A DNA stretch of 64,000 nucleotides from Staphylococcus arlettae (lineage in GTDB: Bacteria; Bacillota; Bacilli; Staphylococcales; Staphylococcaceae). The DNA lies in assembly GCF_002902345.1 (NCBI RefSeq), contig NZ_PPQB01000010.1:381525-445524 (forward strand), written 5' to 3'. Shown here piece by piece: positions 42,788 through 53,073 of the stretch; positions within the stretch are counted from its first letter, which is position 1, and each line of letters begins with the position of its first letter. The notes under the pieces are model-generated. The model was not told where the DNA came from. It was given only the letters and a program-made list of their open reading frames with translations, and ran no database searches. Position numbers and translations under genes: made by a program.

Positions 42788-43063
42788 ATGGTAAAGAGTA
42801 AAAATTTAAATAGTGCGGCATATGACCAGTTAAATAAAGATGCAGATAGAATTCTCCAATTGATTAAAGTTCAAATGGATAATCTTACTTTGCCTCAATG
42901 CCCATTATACGAAGAAGTACTCGATACTCAAATGTTTGGCTTACAAAAAGAAGTCGATTTTGCAACACAATTAGGATTAATTGATAGAGAAGAAGGAAAA
43001 GCGCTCATGTTACGTTTAGAAAAAGAACTTTCAAAATTACATGATGCTTTTACCAATGTTTAA
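42788..43063 (+). CDS. ylaN: YlaN (UPF0358), iron-homeostasis protein
   Basis: 91-residue all-helical protein with [14 protein letters not shown] and [15 protein letters not shown], the UPF0358 signature. In B. subtilis and S. aureus, YlaN is needed for growth in low iron and is reported to act through Fur. GGGGGAG precedes the ATG. A terminator separates it from ftsW. Confidence 0.9.
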   Translation: MVKSKNLNSAAYDQLNKDADRILQLIKVQMDNLTLPQCPLYEEVLDTQMFGLQKEVDFATQLGLIDREEGKALMLRLEKELSKLHDAFTNV

Positions 43064-43153
43064 TATAATGTATAAATAGAATTAAATGTTTGTTCATAGA
43101 CAGATTATAAAATGAGTTTGATGACAGAAATAAAACTACATAAACAAATTTTT

Positions 43154-43199
43154 TAGCTAGAGAGACAATATTACAATTGAGCTTTCTAGCTATTTTTTA
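43154..43199 (+). terminator. Terminator of ylaN
   Basis: TAGCTAGA...GAG pairs with CTT...TCTAGCTA, then TTTTTTAT. Confidence 0.8.
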
Positions 43200-43250
43200 T
43201 AAATAAATTAAAATTCCCTATGACTTTGTTCGAAACTATAGGCTAAAATT

Positions 43251-43259
43251 TGCTATAAT
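43251..43259 (+). promoter_or_regulatory. Extended -10 candidate for ftsW
   Basis: TGCTATAAT has the TGN extension; no good -35 at standard distance. About 130 bases before the ATG. Confidence 0.35.
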
Positions 43260-43389
43260 GTACAATGTGCAATTTAAATATAATTTAGAAGTTATACATA
43301 TTATGCACAGTTAATAATGAAATCAATTAAGATTTATGGATTAAACTGTTACAAAAAAGATATTAATATTAGAATTGGATGAAATGTAA

Positions 43390-44619
43390 ATGAAAAACAT
43401 AAAGCAACTATTTCGACAAGTAGGTAAATATGCGCGATATATCGATTATCCGTTAGTTGTTACATATTTATTACTGTGTTTAATCGGGTTAGTTATGGTT
43501 TACAGTGCTAGTATGGTGGCAGCCACAAAAGGTTCATTAACAGGTGGTAACCCAGTTTCAGGAACTTACTTTTATACACGTCAACTGATGTATGTCATCA
43601 TGAGTTTATGTATTGTCTTTTTCATGGCTTTTTTCCTGAATGTTAAATTTTTAGCTACCACTCGATTTCAAAAATGGATGATGGCGCTTTTAGTAATTTT
43701 GTTATTAGCCACATTAGTAGTGGGAAGCAATATTAATGGTTCTAAAAGCTGGATAAATTTAGGATTTATGAATTTACAAGCATCCGAACTGTTAAAAATT
43801 GGTATCATTTTATATATACCATATATGATAGAAAAAAAGCGACCACGTGTCTTTACTCAACCTAAACTATTAACCTCACCTATTATTTTGGCAGGTTTTT
43901 GTATTGGTCTCGTCTTTTTACAACGAGATGTGGGACAAACATTGCTTATTTTAATTATCTTTTTCGCTATTTTATTTTATGCTGGTATTGGTGTTCAGAA
44001 GTCCATTAAGTACATATTAACTATTTTAGTTGGAGCGGTGATCATCGGTTCGTTATTACTATTATTAGGATTAGTACCGGACTATTTAACTGCTCGTTTC
44101 AGTACGCTAGCAAATCCATTTAGTACTGAAGAAGGTACTGGTTATCATATTGCCAATTCGTTATTGGCAATAGGTAATGGAGGATTGTTTGGTAGAGGAC
44201 TTGGTAACAGTATAATGAAACTTGGTTATCTACCTGAACCACACACTGATTTTATCTTTGCGATTATTTGTGAGGAACTTGGTTTAATAGGCGGCTTGTT
44301 TGTCATTTGCTTGTTATTCTTTATTGTTTATCGAGCGTTTGAACTAGCTAATAAAACAAGCTCTTATTTCTATAAACTTGTCTGTGTCGGTGTAGCAAGT
44401 TATATTGGTAGCCAGACTTTCGTTAATTTGGGTGGTATTTCAGGAACTATTCCATTAACCGGTGTACCATTACCATTCTTGAGTTTTGGTGGCTCTTCAA
44501 TGATTAGTTTGAGTATTGCTATGGGCTTATTGCTGATTACTGCTAAACAAATTAAAATTGATGAGCAGCGTCTTAAAAAGCAACAACAAAATAATCCGTT
44601 TACTAATAGACAACGGTGA
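43390..44619 (+). CDS. ftsW: SEDS-family septal peptidoglycan glycosyltransferase FtsW
   Basis: Polymerises lipid II at the division septum with its partner class B PBP. 409 residues, about ten helices. The SEDS signatures V-Y-S-A-S, F-L-Q-R-D-V-G-Q-T (catalytic Asp near 180) and G-Y-H-I-A-N-S-L-L-A-I-G-N-G-G-L-F-G-R-G through L-P-E-P-H-T-D-F-I are intact. The C-terminal tail is Gln/Lys-rich. No typical GGAGG precedes the ATG (ATGAAATGTAA only), which suggests modest translation. Synteny with pyc is conserved across Bacillales. Confidence 0.96.
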   Translation: MKNIKQLFRQVGKYARYIDYPLVVTYLLLCLIGLVMVYSASMVAATKGSLTGGNPVSGTYFYTRQLMYVIMSLCIVFFMAFFLNVKFLATTRFQKWMMALLVILLLATLVVGSNINGSKSWINLGFMNLQASELLKIGIILYIPYMIEKKRPRVFTQPKLLTSPIILAGFCIGLVFLQRDVGQTLLILIIFFAILFYAGIGVQKSIKYILTILVGAVIIGSLLLLLGLVPDYLTARFSTLANPFSTEEGTGYHIANSLLAIGNGGLFGRGLGNSIMKLGYLPEPHTDFIFAIICEELGLIGGLFVICLLFFIVYRAFELANKTSSYFYKLVCVGVASYIGSQTFVNLGGISGTIPLTGVPLPFLSFGGSSMISLSIAMGLLLITAKQIKIDEQRLKKQQQNNPFTNRQR

Positions 44620-44626
44620 TTAACAT

Positions 44627-44669
44627 AAAACAAACTTTACAAGGTAAACTGCCTGTAAAGTTTGTTTTT
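44627..44669 (+). terminator. Terminator of ftsW
   Basis: AACAAACTTTACA / TGTAAAGTTTGTT stem and TTT run. Confidence 0.9.
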
Positions 44670-44969
44670 CTATCTCTAGAAAAATTATAATTGCTTAGCT
44701 TATTTGCATATAGTGATAAGTTTTTGTTATCAATAGTAATAACTTTTTTTAATTTTTAAAATGTGATAATATGATTAGAGATACGACAAATATACGTTTT
44801 ATGGCATGATTTAGGTTATAGCCAAGTGTCTCTACAGTGAATTTTAGGTGTATAAATAAACGGAAATTTGCATTATCAATTTTAATCACTGTATACAAAG
44901 TTCGTATTTTGATATAATATAATGTATCTAATTATTTAGAAAATTTAAAATTTTAAGGGGGACCATGAT
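44670..44969. other. Intergenic region upstream of pyc
   Basis: About 300 AT-rich bases with overlapping TATAAT boxes near 44913-44923 but no good -35. GGGGGA sits just ahead of the pyc start. No other element recognised. Confidence 0.5.
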
Positions 44970-47900
44970 TTGAGGAATATAAATAAATTACTAGTAGCCA
45001 ATCGTGGGGAAATTGCAATACGTATTTTTAGGGCAGCGACAGAATTAGATATTTCGACTGTTGCAATTTATTCAAATGAAGATAAAGGTTCTTTACATAG
45101 ATATAAAGCAGATGAGTCTTACTTAGTGGGAGAAGATCTAGGCCCTGCGGATAGTTATTTAAATATTGAACGTATTATAGATGTTGCTAAACGTGCAAAT
45201 GTAGATGCTATACATCCAGGATATGGCTTTTTAAGTGAGAATGAAACATTTGCCAAACGTTGTGCTGAAGAAGGGATTAAATTTATTGGTCCACATCTTG
45301 AACACTTAGATATGTTTGGAGATAAAGTTAAAGCAAGAGAAACAGCAATAAAAGCAGATTTACCAGTTATACCTGGTACGGATGGCCCAATAGAAAGCTA
45401 TGAAGCTGCACAAGATTTTGCTAATGAAGCAGGCTACCCATTGATGATTAAAGCCACAAGTGGTGGTGGCGGTAAAGGGATGCGTATCGTTAGAAGTAAC
45501 GATGAATTAGAAGATGCTTTTTACAGAGCGAAATCTGAAGCTGAAAAATCATTTGGTAATAGTGAAGTTTATATTGAAAAATATATAGATAATCCTAAAC
45601 ATATTGAAGTACAAATTATGGGTGATGAACACGGTAATATTGTACATTTGTATGAACGTGACTGTTCTGTACAACGACGTCATCAAAAAGTAGTGGAAGT
45701 CGCACCTTCAGTTGCACTACCAGATGCATTAAGAGAAGAAATTTGTGAAGCAGCATTAGATTTATCACGCAAAATAAAATATGTGAATGCAGGTACTGTA
45801 GAGTTTTTAGTTTCAGGCAATGAATATTACTTTATTGAAGTGAATCCACGAGTTCAAGTAGAACATACTATTACTGAAATGATTACTGGTGTTGATATTG
45901 TTAAAACACAAATTTTAGTAGCTGATGGTGCATCATTATTCAGTGACAGTATAGCGATGCCACAACAAGAAGAAATACAAACTTTAGGTTATGCTGTGCA
46001 ATGTCGTATCACAACTGAAGACCCAACAAATGATTTCATGCCAGATACAGGACGTATAATTGCTTATCGATCAAGCGGTGGGTTTGGCGTACGTTTAGAT
46101 GCTGGTGATGGCTTCCAAGGTGCAGAAATTTCACCATATTATGATTCTTTACTAGTTAAACTATCTACGCATGGTATGAATTTCAAACAAGCCCAAGAGA
46201 AGATGGACCGCTCGTTACAAGAAATGAGAATTCGTGGTGTTAAAACAAACATACCTTTCCTTATCAATGTAATGCGTAATCCACAATTCATTAGTGGTGA
46301 CTATACAACAAAATTTATTGAAAATACGCCAGAATTATTTAACATTGAGCCTACAAGAGACCGAGGTACTAAAACGTTAGAATATATTGGAAATGTGACT
46401 ATTAATGGTTTCCCAAATGTTGATAAAAGACCGAAACCAGAATATGAAGCATCACCGATTCCTCGAGTAGATGGTAAAACGATAAGTCAACTTTCTGGTA
46501 CTAAACAGATTTTAGATAAAGAAGGGCCAGCAGGAGTTACGAAATGGTTGAAAGAACAAGATGATGTTTTAATCACTGATACAACATTTAGAGATGCACA
46601 TCAATCATTACTAGCAACACGTGTACGTACGAAGGATATGATGAATATAGCCTCTAAAACGTCACAAGTGATGCAAGATAATTTTTCTCTTGAGATGTGG
46701 GGCGGCGCAACATTTGATGTAGCTTATAATTTCCTAAAAGAAAGTCCTTGGGAACGATTAGAACGTCTACGTAAGGCAATTCCTAATGTGTTATTCCAAA
46801 TGTTGTTACGTGCATCAAATGCTGTAGGATATAAGAACTATCCAGATAATGTCATCAAAAAGTTTGTGAAGGAAAGTGCTGAAGCGGGCATAGATGTTTT
46901 CCGTATATTTGACTCACTTAATTGGGTAGATCAAATGAAGGTAGCAAACGAAGCCGTGCAGGAAGCAGGTAAAATTTCTGAAGGTACGATTTGTTATACA
47001 GGTGATATTTTAAATCCTGAACGTTCTAATATTTATACAATTGATTACTATGTGAATTTAGCCAAAACTTTAGAGCGTGAAGGTTTCCATATTTTAGCAA
47101 TTAAAGATATGGCAGGTTTATTAAAACCGAAAGCAGCGTTCGAATTAGTAAGTGAATTAAAAGCAGCTGTGAATTTACCAATTCATTTACACACACATGA
47201 TACAAGTGGTAACGGCATATTAATCTATAAACAAGCAATTGACGCTGGTGTAGATGTTATTGACACGGCTGTTGCGACGATGAGTGGCTTAACGAGTCAA
47301 CCAAGTGCTAACTCACTTTACTATGCACTTAATGGCTTCGATAGAAATATGCGTGCTGACATTGATGGATTGGAGACATTATCACATTATTGGGGAACTG
47401 TCAGACAGTATTATAGTGACTTTGAGAGTGATATCAAATCACCAAATACTGAAATATATAAACATGAAATGCCTGGTGGTCAATATTCTAATTTACATCA
47501 ACAAGCTAAAAGTTTAGGATTAGGAAATCGCTATAATGAAGTGAAAGACATGTATCGACGAGTGAACTTCTTATTTGGTGATATTGTGAAAGTAACGCCA
47601 TCATCTAAGGTTGTCGGAGACATGGCATTGTATATGGTTCAAAATGACTTAGACGAAGACTCGGTTATTAAAGATGGACATAAACTTGATTTCCCAGAAT
47701 CTGTAGTGTCGTTCTTTAAAGGTGAAATAGGTCAACCTGTTGGTGGATTTAATGAAAAATTACAGAAAGTAATTTTAAAAGGCCAACAACCACTCACAGA
47801 TAGACCGGGTGAATATTTACCATCAGTTGATTTTGAACAAGTAAGACAAGAGCTAGAGCAATTACAACTTAAAGATGTCACAGAACAAGACATCATTAGT

Positions 47901-48425
47901 TATGTGTTGTACCCTAAAGTATATGAACAATATATACAGACAAGAGAACAATTTGGTAATGTTTCGATACTAGATACTCCAACATTCTTCTTTGGAATGC
48001 GACACAATGAAACTGTTGAAATTGAGATTGATACGGGTAAACGTCTAATTATTACGTTAAAAGCTATTACAGAGCCAGATGATAAAGGTGTTAGAACGAT
48101 ATTTTTCGATATGAACGGTCAAGCACGTCGTATTTACATTCAAGATGAAAATGTAAAAGCGAATGCAAGTGTTAAACCAAAGGCAGATAAATTAAATCCA
48201 AATCATATTGGTGCTCAAATGCCTGGATCAGTCACTGAAGTTAAGACTAAAGAAGGCGAATCTGTTAAAAGTGGCCAAGCATTGTTAATTACTGAAGCTA
48301 TGAAAATGGAAACAACAATTCAAGCTCCATTTGAAGGTGTAGTCCGTAAGATAACAGTGCAAAGTGGTGATGCTATTGAAACAGGAGATTTATTAATCGA
48401 AATTGAAAAAGAACCAGTAGATTAA
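44970..48425 (+). CDS. pyc: Pyruvate carboxylase
   Basis: Biotin enzyme that makes oxaloacetate from pyruvate and bicarbonate, replenishing the TCA cycle and aspartate. 1151 residues: biotin carboxylase/ATP-grasp domain (G-G-G-G-K-G-M near 160; E-V-N-P-R-V-Q-V-E-H), carboxyltransferase TIM barrel (D-T-T-F-R-D-A-H-Q-S-L near 535), tetramerisation part, and biotin carrier with E-A-M-K-M-E near the end. The start is TTG behind GGGGGACC; the nearby ATG is out of frame and stops at once. Confidence 0.97.
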   Translation: MRNINKLLVANRGEIAIRIFRAATELDISTVAIYSNEDKGSLHRYKADESYLVGEDLGPADSYLNIERIIDVAKRANVDAIHPGYGFLSENETFAKRCAEEGIKFIGPHLEHLDMFGDKVKARETAIKADLPVIPGTDGPIESYEAAQDFANEAGYPLMIKATSGGGGKGMRIVRSNDELEDAFYRAKSEAEKSFGNSEVYIEKYIDNPKHIEVQIMGDEHGNIVHLYERDCSVQRRHQKVVEVAPSVALPDALREEICEAALDLSRKIKYVNAGTVEFLVSGNEYYFIEVNPRVQVEHTITEMITGVDIVKTQILVADGASLFSDSIAMPQQEEIQTLGYAVQCRITTEDPTNDFMPDTGRIIAYRSSGGFGVRLDAGDGFQGAEISPYYDSLLVKLSTHGMNFKQAQEKMDRSLQEMRIRGVKTNIPFLINVMRNPQFISGDYTTKFIENTPELFNIEPTRDRGTKTLEYIGNVTINGFPNVDKRPKPEYEASPIPRVDGKTISQLSGTKQILDKEGPAGVTKWLKEQDDVLITDTTFRDAHQSLLATRVRTKDMMNIASKTSQVMQDNFSLEMWGGATFDVAYNFLKESPWERLERLRKAIPNVLFQMLLRASNAVGYKNYPDNVIKKFVKESAEAGIDVFRIFDSLNWVDQMKVANEAVQEAGKISEGTICYTGDILNPERSNIYTIDYYVNLAKTLEREGFHILAIKDMAGLLKPKAAFELVSELKAAVNLPIHLHTHDTSGNGILIYKQAIDAGVDVIDTAVATMSGLTSQPSANSLYYALNGFDRNMRADIDGLETLSHYWGTVRQYYSDFESDIKSPNTEIYKHEMPGGQYSNLHQQAKSLGLGNRYNEVKDMYRRVNFLFGDIVKVTPSSKVVGDMALYMVQNDLDEDSVIKDGHKLDFPESVVSFFKGEIGQPVGGFNEKLQKVILKGQQPLTDRPGEYLPSVDFEQVRQELEQLQLKDVTEQDIISYVLYPKVYEQYIQTREQFGNVSILDTPTFFFGMRHNETVEIEIDTGKRLIITLKAITEPDDKGVRTIFFDMNGQARRIYIQDENVKANASVKPKADKLNPNHIGAQMPGSVTEVKTKEGESVKSGQALLITEAMKMETTIQAPFEGVVRKITVQSGDAIETGDLLIEIEKEPVD

Positions 48426-48476
48426 TTATAAAGATAAAAAAGAGAGGTGCCGTCTAGGAGCTTCTCGCACAACGTA

Positions 48477-48515
48477 AACTAACCTTAGGTGATGATTATT
48501 GCCTAAGGTTTGTTT
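48477..48515 (+). terminator. Terminator of pyc
   Basis: AACCTTAGG / CCTAAGGTT core stem extended by AAAC/GTTT, then TTTA. Confidence 0.75.
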
Positions 48516-48583
48516 ATAGTTAATAGTTAATTTTAGTAAATAGCAGAGGTCTTTTAGATCAATGTTAGCTCTTTGGTATCACC

Positions 48584-48635
48584 AAATGGCTGAGGCAGTG
48601 CCCGCGGAAAGCGTGCACAAAAAAACTGCCAACAA
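48584..48635 (+). repeat. Dispersed GC-rich intergenic repeat, copy 3 (5'-truncated)
   Basis: Carries GGCTGAGGCAGTGCCCGCGG, AAGCGTGCAC and an A run before ACTGCCAACAAAG. Agrees with copies 1 and 2 over the right 45-50 bases; the left half is missing or replaced. Lies between the convergent pyc and ctaA. Confidence 0.8.
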
Positions 48636-48660
48636 AGTCGGTGGACTTTGTCGACAGTAT

Positions 48661-48693
48661 AAGAGATGCGACGTCAAAGCGTTTCTCTTTTTT
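48661..48693. terminator. Hairpin near the ctaA 3' end
   Basis: AAGAGA..GC pairs with GC...TCTCTT; TTTTTT to the right. Likely stops read-through toward ctaA from the left and may also end ctaA. Confidence 0.6.
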
Positions 48694-48703
48694 AATGATT
48701 TAA

Positions 48704-49612
48704 TCAACCGCCACTTCGTATTGTTCGTAACATAAGAACGATGAAATAAGCGATTAGACCAAATAAAAACGTAATGAATAAAGCATGTAGTAATGCGATA
48801 AACAAATTAACATTCGTCATCATTGATAATGCACCAGTAATTACTTGTAAAATAACAAGGATAAATGCAGTAGTATATCCGTAACGAATTGTACGATTAT
48901 GTTGATAATGATTTATGGCATGAATAAATGTTATTAAAATCCATACAAAAGCGATAAATGCCATACCTCTATGTGCAAAATTAACCCAGTCCGCCACATT
49001 ATGTGGTATTAAATCATTAAATGGTAATGGCCATGCACCATATGCTAGACTTGCTTCTTTATGTCTAACTAATGCGCCCGTGTAAATTGTTAAATATACA
49101 ATTACAGCCATAATCCAAGTATAAACACGTAAAGGTTTTCTGATAAATAACTCGTCAGCTTCATATTTTTGATCAATTTCATATATAATTAAAGTCAGTA
49201 CGAAAACGGAAGAGAAACTTATTAAAGAGATACCAAAATGCAACGCTAAAACATAAGAATTTTGTTGCCACATTACAGCTGCTGCACCAATTAATGCTTG
49301 TAATAGTAAAAAGCCAACACTAATCATACATAAAGGTTTAACTTCTTTAATATGACCAATATGCTTCCAAGCAACGATTGTTAACCACAAGACAACCATT
49401 AAAGATAATCCTGAAACAGCTCTATGACTTAATTCAATTAATGTTTGTATTGGTAAGTTTTGTGGCAAAAATGCACCGTGACACAATGGCCAGTCTGATC
49501 CACAACCATCAGCTGAACCAGTTTTTGTAACTAACGCTCCACCGAGTTGTACAAAAGCCATAATAATTGTTGCTAAAATGGATAACCATTTTAGGTTTTG
49601 TTTTTTAAACAA
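48704..49612 (-). CDS. ctaA: Haem A synthase CtaA
   Basis: Oxidises haem O to haem A for aa3-type oxidases, in the membrane. About 302 residues and eight helices in two four-helix repeats. Conserved haem-ligand histidines appear in E-L-S-H-R-A-V-S (about 62), A-L-H-F-G, F-A-H-R-G and L-L-H-A-L, and the paired cysteines C-G-S-D-W-P-L-C near 36-43 are the B. subtilis-type disulfide. The start is TTG at 49612 with GGGGTG upstream; the GTG at 49627 overlaps that site. Divergent from ctaB. Confidence 0.94.
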   Translation of the reverse strand: MFKKQNLKWLSILATIIMAFVQLGGALVTKTGSADGCGSDWPLCHGAFLPQNLPIQTLIELSHRAVSGLSLMVVLWLTIVAWKHIGHIKEVKPLCMISVGFLLLQALIGAAAVMWQQNSYVLALHFGISLISFSSVFVLTLIIYEIDQKYEADELFIRKPLRVYTWIMAVIVYLTIYTGALVRHKEASLAYGAWPLPFNDLIPHNVADWVNFAHRGMAFIAFVWILITFIHAINHYQHNRTIRYGYTTAFILVILQVITGALSMMTNVNLFIALLHALFITFLFGLIAYFIVLMLRTIRSGG

Positions 49613-49903
49613 TAATGAACACCCCACTAAAAATAACCTGATTCAGACTAAAATTTCCAATACATAATAGTATAGTATAATTTACAAGTTTTGCAAAAAG
49701 TACAATAACTATAAAATGACTAGTAATTTATAGTCTTTAAACTCACTTAAAAACAATTATAACAAGAATAATTATATAAATTGTGTCTTAATCATGACGA
49801 TTTTGAATGTCGCTAAAGTGTCACAAATAAATTTTATTAAATCTAGTCAACGCATTAAATATGCTTTATCATAGATATTATATGAGAAATTAGGAGGGGA
49901 ACT

Positions 49904-50815
49904 ATGAACAAAGAGCAAACTTTGTCACATTCAACAAGTCGTGTAACCTATAAAGAGTTACAACAAATTATCAAAATGGGACTTGTACAAGGTAACTTGA
50001 TTCCTGCTTTCGCAGGTTCATGGCTGGCGATTGTTTTGGCAAACCATTCCTTCCTCATGTCAATACCACAAATTCTTATGATGTTAATAGGGTCAACATT
50101 AATTATGGGTGGCGCATGCGCGTTGAATAATTATTATGATCAAGATATTGACAGTATCATGCCAAGTAAACAAAAAAGACCAACTGTTAATGGCAGAATA
50201 TCAGAAAGAAACTTATTACTGTTAAGTTTCGGCATGATGCTGATAGGGGAAGCGTTATTATTTGCATTAAATGTACCATCTGGAGTAATCGGTCTATTGG
50301 GCATAGTAGGCTATGTTTCTTTTTATTCAATTTGGTCAAAACGTCACACAGTATGGAATACTGTAATTGGTAGTTTCCCAGGGGCAGTACCACCACTTAT
50401 CGGTTGGACTGCAATAGAAGGAAATATAAGTATGACAGCAATTGCACTATTTTTAGTTGTATTTTGTTGGCAACCAATCCACTTTTATGCATTGGCTATC
50501 AAGAGAAAAGATGAATACTCATTAGCGAATATTCCAATGTTACCATCTGTTAAAGGTTTTAACAGAACGCGTATAGGAATGTTTGTATGGTTAGTGTGTT
50601 TATTACCATTACCATTTTTATTTGCAGACTTAGGTGTTACTTTTATAATTTTAGCCACGTTGCTTAACTTAGGGTGGTTAGCAATGGGATTAACGAGTTT
50701 CAAGAAAAATGTAGATCAAACGAAATGGGCAACAAATATGTTTATATATTCTTTGAATTATTTAGTTGTTTTCTTTGTTCTTACAGTTATCGTTTCGTTA
50801 ATTCAGATGTTTTAA
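49904..50815 (+). CDS. ctaB: Haem O synthase (protohaem IX farnesyltransferase) CtaB
   Basis: UbiA-family membrane prenyltransferase that adds a farnesyl tail to haem B. 303 residues, about nine helices, with the two Asp-rich motifs N-N-Y-Y-D-Q-D-I-D near 79 and [11 protein letters not shown] near 195. GGAGGGG precedes the ATG. CtaM follows after 24 bases, so haem O formation and oxidase assembly are co-expressed. Confidence 0.95.
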   Translation: MNKEQTLSHSTSRVTYKELQQIIKMGLVQGNLIPAFAGSWLAIVLANHSFLMSIPQILMMLIGSTLIMGGACALNNYYDQDIDSIMPSKQKRPTVNGRISERNLLLLSFGMMLIGEALLFALNVPSGVIGLLGIVGYVSFYSIWSKRHTVWNTVIGSFPGAVPPLIGWTAIEGNISMTAIALFLVVFCWQPIHFYALAIKRKDEYSLANIPMLPSVKGFNRTRIGMFVWLVCLLPLPFLFADLGVTFIILATLLNLGWLAMGLTSFKKNVDQTKWATNMFIYSLNYLVVFFVLTVIVSLIQMF

Positions 50816-50839
50816 ATTTTAAATATAAGGATGGAACTT

Positions 50840-51301
50840 ATGAATTTACCAATTTTACCGACTATAAGTACGTCATGTATTATTATTAGTGCAATATTAA
50901 TCGCAATAGGCTGGCGATTAATTTGGAAACGAAACATAGAAGCACATAAAAAAGTAATGTTAACAGCAGCTGTTTTTGCACTTATATTCTTTATTATTTA
51001 TGCCTCACGCACTATTTTTATAGGAAACACTGCTTTTGGTGGTCCTGATTCAATAGAGATATACTATACAATTTTCTTAGTATTTCATATTAATTTAGCA
51101 ACAATTGGTGCAATTTTAGGTATAATTCAAATAATCACAGCATTTAAAGATAAATTTAACATTCACCGTAAAGTAGGGCCTGTAGCATCGATTATTTGGT
51201 TCTTTACAGCTATTACGGGTGTCGCTGTTTATTTATTGTTATATGTTATTTATCCTGGAGGAGAAACAACTTCTCTATTAAAAGCTACATTTGGAGGATA
51301 A
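50840..51301 (+). CDS. ctaM: CtaM (DUF420), aa3-type quinol oxidase assembly protein
   Basis: 153 residues with four membrane helices and the DUF420 pattern (I-Y-A-S-R-T-I-F-I-G-N-T-A-F-G-G, and F-H-I-N-L-A). In S. aureus CtaM is required for function of the haem A-containing QoxABCD oxidase. The ATG at 50840 has AAGGA upstream; the in-frame ATG at 50831 overlaps that site. Terminator directly after. Confidence 0.88.
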   Translation: MNLPILPTISTSCIIISAILIAIGWRLIWKRNIEAHKKVMLTAAVFALIFFIIYASRTIFIGNTAFGGPDSIEIYYTIFLVFHINLATIGAILGIIQIITAFKDKFNIHRKVGPVASIIWFFTAITGVAVYLLLYVIYPGGETTSLLKATFGG

Positions 51302-51313
51302 TTAACAGAACTC

Positions 51314-51345
51314 AAAGCTTAGCATAAGGCTAAGCTTTTTATTTT
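51314..51345 (+). terminator. Terminator of ctaBM
   Basis: AAAGCTTAGC / GCTAAGCTTT with a five-base loop and TTTATTTTT. Confidence 0.92.
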
Positions 51346-51491
51346 TGTACAATTTGAAGTGTAATCAATAGTCATCGAATTATTATTAGGCTAAACTGAT
51401 ACATCTAGGTTACTGTTAAACCATGATGAAGATTCTTGCTAATGACTTGATAAAATGTGTACAATGACCATATGATGAATTAGGTGGGTGA

Positions 51492-52544
51492 ATGATGAAT
51501 AAGCTAATAATAAAAGTTATTGGTGCTTTAGTTTTAATATTATTCCTAATTTATTTATTTTATTCTCCAAGATTAAAATTTGATGTATTAGAAAATCCAA
51601 ATAACAATAGTAAACAAACAACGTCGAATAAAGATTACAAACAGCAAAAGGGAGATACAGAAAATAAAACACCTGAAAGTGGTGTAGGTACTTGGATAGG
51701 AAAAAATATTAATAATTTAACAGATAAATATGGTCAAGCTGATCGTGTTTATCCATATCAAAATGGATTTAAAACATATGTATTTAAAGATAAAGATCAG
51801 TATTATTTAGTTTCAGCGAAAAAGAACGTTATCAAGTCTGTCTATGCTACTGGAACAAAATCTGATGTATCGCCATTAAAAATATCAGATAATGCTTCGA
51901 GTGTGTTTGAAGATTTAACAATTAATCCAGAACCAACAATCTCAACGCAGAATAAAACATATGATTTAGAACTATCAGATGAAGATATGAAAACACAAAC
52001 TTTAGTTAAATTTGATCATATGTATGCTCAAGTTTATACAGACCAACAAACTAACAAAATTGTTGGCGTTCGCTATTTAGATAGTGAAGCTTTAACAACT
52101 TTCAAACCGTATCAAACAGTGGAAAATGAAGAAGCTAATGACAAAAAAGAAAAAGAGCCTAAAAGACCATATGAACAAAATGCCAACCAATTAATGACTT
52201 TGTATGAAATCACTAATGAAATGCGTAAATTAAAAGGGGCAAAACCTTTAAATGTTAAGAATGAGCTATCTCATATAGCTTCATATAACTTATATGAGGC
52301 AACAGATTCAGAAAGTGTAGAATTTACAGAAGAAGCATTAAAACAACAACTAGATGCACGACAAATTCCATTTAATTCAGCGAGTCAAAACGTTGGATAT
52401 GAATTTAATGATGTGCCAACGTTGATTCATAGTTGGTTAAATTCAGACATTCACCGTTCACGAATGTTGAACACTAAGTACAATACTATGGGTGGAGAAG
52501 TAATGGATGATTATTATACATTAATCTTTGTTGAAGATAAGTAA
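51492..52544 (+). CDS. ylbC: CAP-domain protein with N-terminal anchor (YlbC-like)
   Basis: 350 residues: one hydrophobic anchor (about 6-24), a Ser/Lys/Gln-rich linker, a central beta-rich domain of the CAP-associated type (about 55-205) containing W-I-G-K-N-I-N-N-L-T-D-K-Y-G, then the CAP/SCP domain with S-Q-N-V-G-Y-E-F and W-L-N-S-D-I-H-R-S-R-M-L-N. Predicted to face the outside of the membrane. The role of bacterial CAP proteins is unclear. Two adjacent ATGs (51492, 51495) are possible. Position equals B. subtilis ylbC. Confidence 0.82.
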   Translation: MMNKLIIKVIGALVLILFLIYLFYSPRLKFDVLENPNNNSKQTTSNKDYKQQKGDTENKTPESGVGTWIGKNINNLTDKYGQADRVYPYQNGFKTYVFKDKDQYYLVSAKKNVIKSVYATGTKSDVSPLKISDNASSVFEDLTINPEPTISTQNKTYDLELSDEDMKTQTLVKFDHMYAQVYTDQQTNKIVGVRYLDSEALTTFKPYQTVENEEANDKKEKEPKRPYEQNANQLMTLYEITNEMRKLKGAKPLNVKNELSHIASYNLYEATDSESVEFTEEALKQQLDARQIPFNSASQNVGYEFNDVPTLIHSWLNSDIHRSRMLNTKYNTMGGEVMDDYYTLIFVEDK

Positions 52545-52556
52545 GGAGGATATAAG

Positions 52557-52991
52557 ATGATAACGGAAGAAACAGTAAAAGTCCTCGACAAAATTGAAAT
52601 GTTAGGTGAAATGATTGGTAACTCAGACTTATATGACGCGTATCGTCAAGCGGAGCAAGCGTTAGAAGCTGATGATGAAGCCCATTTATTGTACCAAGCA
52701 TTTTTGAAGTCGAAAGAATCATACGATGAAGTGATGCGCTTTGGCAAATACCATCCTGATTATCAAACAGTAATGATGGACACGCGAAAACGTAAAAGAG
52801 CATATGAAATGTTACCTGTAGTGATGGACTTTAAACAAAAAGAGATGGCACTTCAAACACTTGTTGACGAAGTGATTACCAAACTAGCACACGCTGTTTC
52901 ACAAAATGTGAAAATTGAAGCAGGTAATCCATTTTTCCAAAAAGATGTTGGGGGTTGTTCCACTGGCGGTTCGTGTAATTGTTCTATTTAG
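52557..52991 (+). CDS. ylbF: YlbF/RicF-family regulator
   Basis: 144 residues, helical DUF964/YlbF core plus a C-terminal tail C-S-T-G-G-S-C-N-C-S-I holding three cysteines. In B. subtilis YlbF joins YaaT and YmcA in an Fe-S-containing complex that directs RNase Y processing. AAGGAGG precedes the ATG, 12 bases after the ylbC gene. The cysteine cluster supports metal or Fe-S binding; partners are elsewhere in the genome. Confidence 0.87.
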   Translation: MITEETVKVLDKIEMLGEMIGNSDLYDAYRQAEQALEADDEAHLLYQAFLKSKESYDEVMRFGKYHPDYQTVMMDTRKRKRAYEMLPVVMDFKQKEMALQTLVDEVITKLAHAVSQNVKIEAGNPFFQKDVGGCSTGGSCNCSI

Positions 52992-53036
52992 CAATTGTTA
53001 TAGACAGTGATATAAATAAATTGAAAATTTTTAAGT

Positions 53037-53073
53037 AAAAAAGTTAGCGAACAAAGATGTTTGCTAACTTTTT
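53037..53073. terminator. Bidirectional terminator between ylbF and the GDPD-family gene
   Basis: AAAAAGTTAGC pairs with GCTAACTTTTT around a GAACAAAGATGTTT loop; the two genes converge. Confidence 0.88.

Larger units (their letters stand above)
43064..43389. other. Intergenic region between ylaN and ftsW
   Basis: 326 bases. Contains the ylaN terminator at 43154 and, in the right half, an extended -10 candidate at 43251. The final 130 bases form an AT-rich ftsW leader with no recognisable fold. Confidence 0.5.

Noticed and set aside
48426-48476. GAGAGGTGCCGTCTAGGAGCTTCTC as a terminator
   Set aside because: Stem GAG(A/C)AG is short and no T run follows; the stronger hairpin just after it is the better pyc terminator.
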